From Coriobacteriaceae bacterium AM113-163 (GTDB lineage Bacteria > Actinomycetota > Coriobacteriia > Coriobacteriales > Coriobacteriaceae): DNA of 64,000 nucleotides. Every line of letters starts with the position of its first letter. The stretch's first letter is position 1. Location: assembly GCA_027673765.1 (NCBI GenBank), contig JAQDWB010000011.1:1123-65122 (forward strand), in the 5' to 3' direction. Under the pieces are notes generated by a model. It was not told the origin of the DNA, did not search any database, and saw only the letters and a list, made by a program, of their open reading frames with translations. The translations under genes were made by a program, and so were the position numbers. Positions 60,965 to 64,000 of the stretch are shown here, one piece after another.

Positions 60965-62342
60965 GGTGACCCCCTACCGGATCAGGCCCCTGCTCAGCAG
61001 CGCCGAGCGCATTCACAGCGGCAACAAAAGCCGCAACCTGCTTGTCATCCATCTGTGTGGCCAAACGCCCCACGGGCTCGTCGTAGGCAAACTGTACTTT
61101 ATCGATAAAGCAATCCCAGGCACGCTCATCCACACGCACGGCGGCCTCGCAGTACTGGCCGAGCTTTTTGAGTCCATACCAAAACGCATTCACATGGCGC
61201 GCAGGATCCTCATCCAGCACCCCATCGTAGCGCCGTCCGTTAAACTCACGCATGCGCGCCACGGCAACCTCGAGCGAGTCGCCGCCGTCGGCCGAAGCCT
61301 CGTCCACAAGCTCGGGAATCGCAACCTCGCGCCGGACATTGTGCCTGGTAGCACCGTCGTACTCGCCCACCAACACGTCTTCGTCAAACCGATCATCGTA
61401 GTCGAAATAACTGCTACCCCGGCAAATCCCATGCAGCGAACCGGTGCCAAAGGCACGGAACAACCCGCCATCGGCAACAACGCACCTATAAGTCTCAAAC
61501 GACTTCTTTACCTGAGCGAGCAACTCGGAAAGCTCCCCGGCATCGCACCCCGTCTCGCACGCAACGCGAGCAGACTCCGGCAACGATACCGGCTCCACCG
61601 TGCTCCCTGCAACACGGGCAGCGCGCTCGGCCCGATACGCTTGAGCTGCCAAGCGCGATCGCTGCGCAGCGCCACGCACATTCGCAAGCTCGCGCTCCAG
61701 CGCCACATCGCCGGCAACATCGCCAGCAAACCCGCCAGCATCCCGCGGCCCGGTCGCACTCAGCTCGGACTCAAACGTCGCCGTAATCATACCGGCAAGG
61801 TCCGTTGTATCGGCGGCACAACGCAGCTGCTCCAACTGCGTGCACAGCAGATCCGCATCCAGGGGCACGGCATCCACAACGTGCACGTTACTCAGACGCG
61901 CCGCGCCCTGCAGCACCAAAGCCCCCGCAGCATCGTACGCCGCACGAACCCTGTTCGCCGTATTGGCACGCAGCTTTACCTCGATAAACGCAAGCGTCTG
62001 CTCCAGGCGGGCCAACAGCTCGGCCTTGTCCTCCATACGCAAAAAGGCAGCGTAGCGCCGCTCCATCTGCAACGGGCCCACAACGCCTATCTGCTTGCGA
62101 GCGCGCGCAAGAGAATCAAATTCAACGCGGCGTACATACCCGTCAACGGCCCGCACGGCAGACTCACGCGCAGCACGCTCGGCAGCCTCGACACCCTCGA
62201 TCACGCCCAACAACTCGCGGGAGCGCGCCTTGCACAATAACTCCCCGCGATCGTACTGCTCAAGCGCCGTCTGACGCTTGGCTACCGACTCAAAGCCAAA
62301 GAGCTCATCGAGCAGCTCGCCAACAGAACGTTCTTCCGCCAT
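60948..62342 (-). CDS. unrecognised 464-residue protein downstream of brxL
   Basis: Soluble protein with no signal peptide. Mostly helical, Ala/Arg/Glu-rich, with a likely coiled coil around residues 40-150 (ECKARSREL...VRRVEFDSLARARKQ). The C-terminal third is more varied, with GSLHGICRGSSYFDYDDRFDEDVLVGEY and NAFWYGLKKLGQYCEAAV as the most distinctive stretches. GAGGAGG lies seven bases before ATG 62340-62342. It follows brxL by 93 nt in the same direction and overlaps the 65-codon gene, so the three should form one operon. I do not recognise the family; a BREX accessory role is inferred from position only. Confidence 0.72.
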   Translation of the reverse strand: MAEERSVGELLDELFGFESVAKRQTALEQYDRGELLCKARSRELLGVIEGVEAAERAARESAVRAVDGYVRRVEFDSLARARKQIGVVGPLQMERRYAAFLRMEDKAELLARLEQTLAFIEVKLRANTANRVRAAYDAAGALVLQGAARLSNVHVVDAVPLDADLLCTQLEQLRCAADTTDLAGMITATFESELSATGPRDAGGFAGDVAGDVALERELANVRGAAQRSRLAAQAYRAERAARVAGSTVEPVSLPESARVACETGCDAGELSELLAQVKKSFETYRCVVADGGLFRAFGTGSLHGICRGSSYFDYDDRFDEDVLVGEYDGATRHNVRREVAIPELVDEASADGGDSLEVAVARMREFNGRRYDGVLDEDPARHVNAFWYGLKKLGQYCEAAVRVDERAWDCFIDKVQFAYDEPVGRLATQMDDKQVAAFVAAVNALGAAEQGPDPVGGHHENRY

Positions 62343-62435
62343 GGCAAGGCCTCCTCACGCGCAGCGCGCCAACTTGCCCGCGGGCTCACGTGCGCATCAA
62401 ACGCCTCGCGCACGCAAGCCCGCACGCTCGCACCC

Positions 62436-64000
62436 CTATAGATCCAGCGCCTTTTTCGCAGCATCGACCGGGTCGCCATCCATGTAGAACACCGGGCTCA
62501 ACCCCGATATAATCTCGGACGAAACGCTCTGCAGGCCCGCGATGGCGCTCAGCGGCAAAATCACGCGCTTGGCACCGGCGTTTTTAGCCACGCGCATAAT
62601 GTCCTCGAGCCCGCGGATCTCATCCATAGAGCCCGACATGCGCAGGATTCCCGGAACCGCCAGCGCGGACATCACCGGGCGGTTGCACGCCGCGGAGCAC
62701 AGGCCCACAAACTCGGCAAGCGAGACTTCCTCGGACAGGCCCTTGCTCTGCAGGTCGTTATAGAACAGCAGGTAGTCCTTTGAGCCAATGTGCATGCCCG
62801 GCGCCACACGGTTCGCCAGGTTCACAAAGTTGTCAAACGCGGCTTCCAGCGTATCGCGCACCGGCTTATTAAAGGCAACGCCCTCGTGCTTAAACTTGCA
62901 CTCGCCGGCAACGGCCTTGTTCTCCAGCTTGTACACGGCAACCTCGCCGCCCTGCGACCTGCCCACACCAAACACGTGGCCGGACAACAGCGGCCCGTCG
63001 GGAATCAGCGTATCCTCGGACTGCTCGGGCACGCGCACCACGTGCACGTCCTGCGGATTGTCGGCATCCATATAGCCCAGGTTGACGTCGATAAACTCGA
63101 CGCCCGCCATAATCTTGAGCTGTTCCTTTACACGGCGGCGGCCCTCGATGGCGTAGTCCAGCAGCCAGCGAACGTCGTCCTTGTCCATAGCCTCGTCGGG
63201 GAACAGCAGCTTGGCCAGGCCGCTAAAGGACTTGCGCACGGCGATCTCGTCACGCTTGTTAAAGTCGCTGTTAAAGCGGAAGTAGCGGTCGATATGATGC
63301 GTAAAGTCCTTGCGGCGCATCTCCTTGCAAAACTCCGATAGGCAGTCGGTGATTAAGCCGTAATGCCCGGTCAGCAGACTCGAGCGCATCTTGGGAATCT
63401 CCCAGCCCGGCAGGTAATAGTGGATACGGTCGAAAAAGGCCGAATCGTTGTTAAACTCCGGCGGGAACGGATCAAACAGGTGCGTGGTCTTAAGGACGTT
63501 TTGCACAGTGTCGTTGATGTTGCCCTCAAAGACCATGGAGGCGTCGGCGTTGATCTGGTCGCGGCCGCGCGCGTAGCTGCCACTCGCCATATAGTCCTTC
63601 ATGATCTGTACGGCGTTGGTGTCCTTAAAGCGCATGCCGGCGACCTCGTCGAACGTCACGCAATCCCAATGGCCCACCAAGCCCACGCGATCGGCGCGCA
63701 TGGAGTTCATACGGCCGAACAGGTTGGCCGTGGTGGTCTGCCCGCCCGAGAGCAAAATGGCGTAGGGCGAAACCTCTTTGTAGATATGGCTCTTGCCGGT
63801 GCCACGGGGACCAAGCTCGCACAGATTGTAGTTGCGCTCGATCAGCGGCACCATGCGCTCGATAAAGTGCAGGCGCTCCTTCTCCGAAAGCTCGCTGGGC
63901 TCATAGCCGGCAGAGCGCAGCAGCATGTTGAGCCACTCGTCGCGCGAGAAATACTGACGCTCCTCGATCATGGCATCCAGGTCCAGGTTGGGCATCTGAA
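62436..64000 (-). CDS. brxL: BREX system Lon-like ATPase/protease BrxL (5' end outside window)
   Basis: At least 521 residues, open at the window edge. LGPRGTGKSHIYKEVSPYAI is the characteristic Walker A region of BrxL; GLVGHWDCVTFDEVAGMRF holds Walker B; NDTVQNVLKTTHLFDPFPPE and FFDRIHYYLPGWEIPK follow. The C-terminal region matches the Lon-like domain (LAVPGILRMSGSMDE, AKNAGAKRVILPLSA), with a Ser in MSGSM and a Lys in GAKRV near the expected dyad places. BrxL is usually the last core gene of type I BREX phage-defence loci, so brxA/B/C, pglX and pglZ would be expected beyond base 64000. About 150 N-terminal residues are missing. Confidence 0.92.
   Translation of the reverse strand, partial: QMPNLDLDAMIEERQYFSRDEWLNMLLRSAGYEPSELSEKERLHFIERMVPLIERNYNLCELGPRGTGKSHIYKEVSPYAILLSGGQTTTANLFGRMNSMRADRVGLVGHWDCVTFDEVAGMRFKDTNAVQIMKDYMASGSYARGRDQINADASMVFEGNINDTVQNVLKTTHLFDPFPPEFNNDSAFFDRIHYYLPGWEIPKMRSSLLTGHYGLITDCLSEFCKEMRRKDFTHHIDRYFRFNSDFNKRDEIAVRKSFSGLAKLLFPDEAMDKDDVRWLLDYAIEGRRRVKEQLKIMAGVEFIDVNLGYMDADNPQDVHVVRVPEQSEDTLIPDGPLLSGHVFGVGRSQGGEVAVYKLENKAVAGECKFKHEGVAFNKPVRDTLEAAFDNFVNLANRVAPGMHIGSKDYLLFYNDLQSKGLSEEVSLAEFVGLCSAACNRPVMSALAVPGILRMSGSMDEIRGLEDIMRVAKNAGAKRVILPLSAIAGLQSVSSEIISGLSPVFYMDGDPVDAAKKALDL

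Noticed and set aside
59937..64000. Prophage end carrying brxL and DUF3800
   Set aside because: No integrase, capsid, tail or terminase genes and no attachment-site tRNA at this end.

Overview
The window reads as chromosome from a high-GC, anaerobic, gut-type actinobacterium of the class Coriobacteriia, most like Collinsella. The evidence is the set of secreted proteins built from tandem aromatic/glycine cell-wall-binding repeats, a SufCBDSU operon behind an Rrf2 regulator, the NifU-like/GGGtGRT gene pair, a Rho factor with a very long disordered N-terminal extension, CarD, and ATP-type PEP carboxykinase. This assignment is inferred from gene content; there is no rRNA in the window.

Layout. 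1-5.1 kb: three exported cell-wall-binding proteins on the minus strand (GH25 lysozyme cut by the window edge, a papain-like/NlpC-P60-like putative hydrolase, and a protein with a C-terminal Cys/His motif). 5.4-12.2 kb: surface glycan genes, with four GT2 glycosyltransferases in one minus-strand operon arranged A-B-A'-B', then a divergent acyltransferase and a GlfT2-like glycosyltransferase. 12.2-16.1 kb: an AAA-ATPase-like/DUF1703 protein and a sortase-anchored protein with a lysozyme-like head. 16.2-22.1 kb: Rrf2/IscR-type regulator divergent from sufCBDSU. 22.2-27 kb: a REP-associated tyrosine transposase, the NifU-like/GGGtGRT pair and a flavoprotein. 27.1-30.1 kb: a dinD gene with an in-frame stop, tRNA-Lys and tRNA-His, an aminotransferase and a 5'-truncated ROK kinase. 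30.1-37.2 kb: VanZ-like protein, a membrane protein of unknown role, rho and argS. 37.6-46.3 kb: carD, an HD hydrolase, proA and proB flanking a proline iminopeptidase, pncB, tRNA-Ala and a PflX-like radical SAM protein. 46.3-54.3 kb: a structured RNA locus (possibly 6S RNA), wecA-like transferase, trpS, an MGMT-type protein, DegV, MarR, a B3/B4 protein with an apparent attenuator leader, and pckA. 54.6-59.3 kb: a polysaccharide flippase, a metallophosphatase and a K+/H+ antiporter. 59.7-64 kb: a defence-like end with a DUF3800 gene flanked by three copies of a small structured RNA, a 65-residue protein, an unrecognised 464-residue protein and the BREX protease/ATPase brxL, which runs off the window.

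The most interesting material is intergenic. (i) Three related promoter-hairpin-terminator RNAs surround the DUF3800 gene, one of them between its promoter and start codon. (ii) Six copies of one palindromic repeat each sit 12-26 nt after a stop codon and appear to serve as terminators. (iii) A family of long inverted-repeat elements of about 265 bp brackets the phosphatase/antiporter pair. (iv) Mutually exclusive hairpins precede the B3/B4 gene. (v) Identical short inverted repeats stand at both ends of the suf region. (vi) A LacI-type palindrome lies in front of pckA. All functions are read from sequence by eye; no database search was run.
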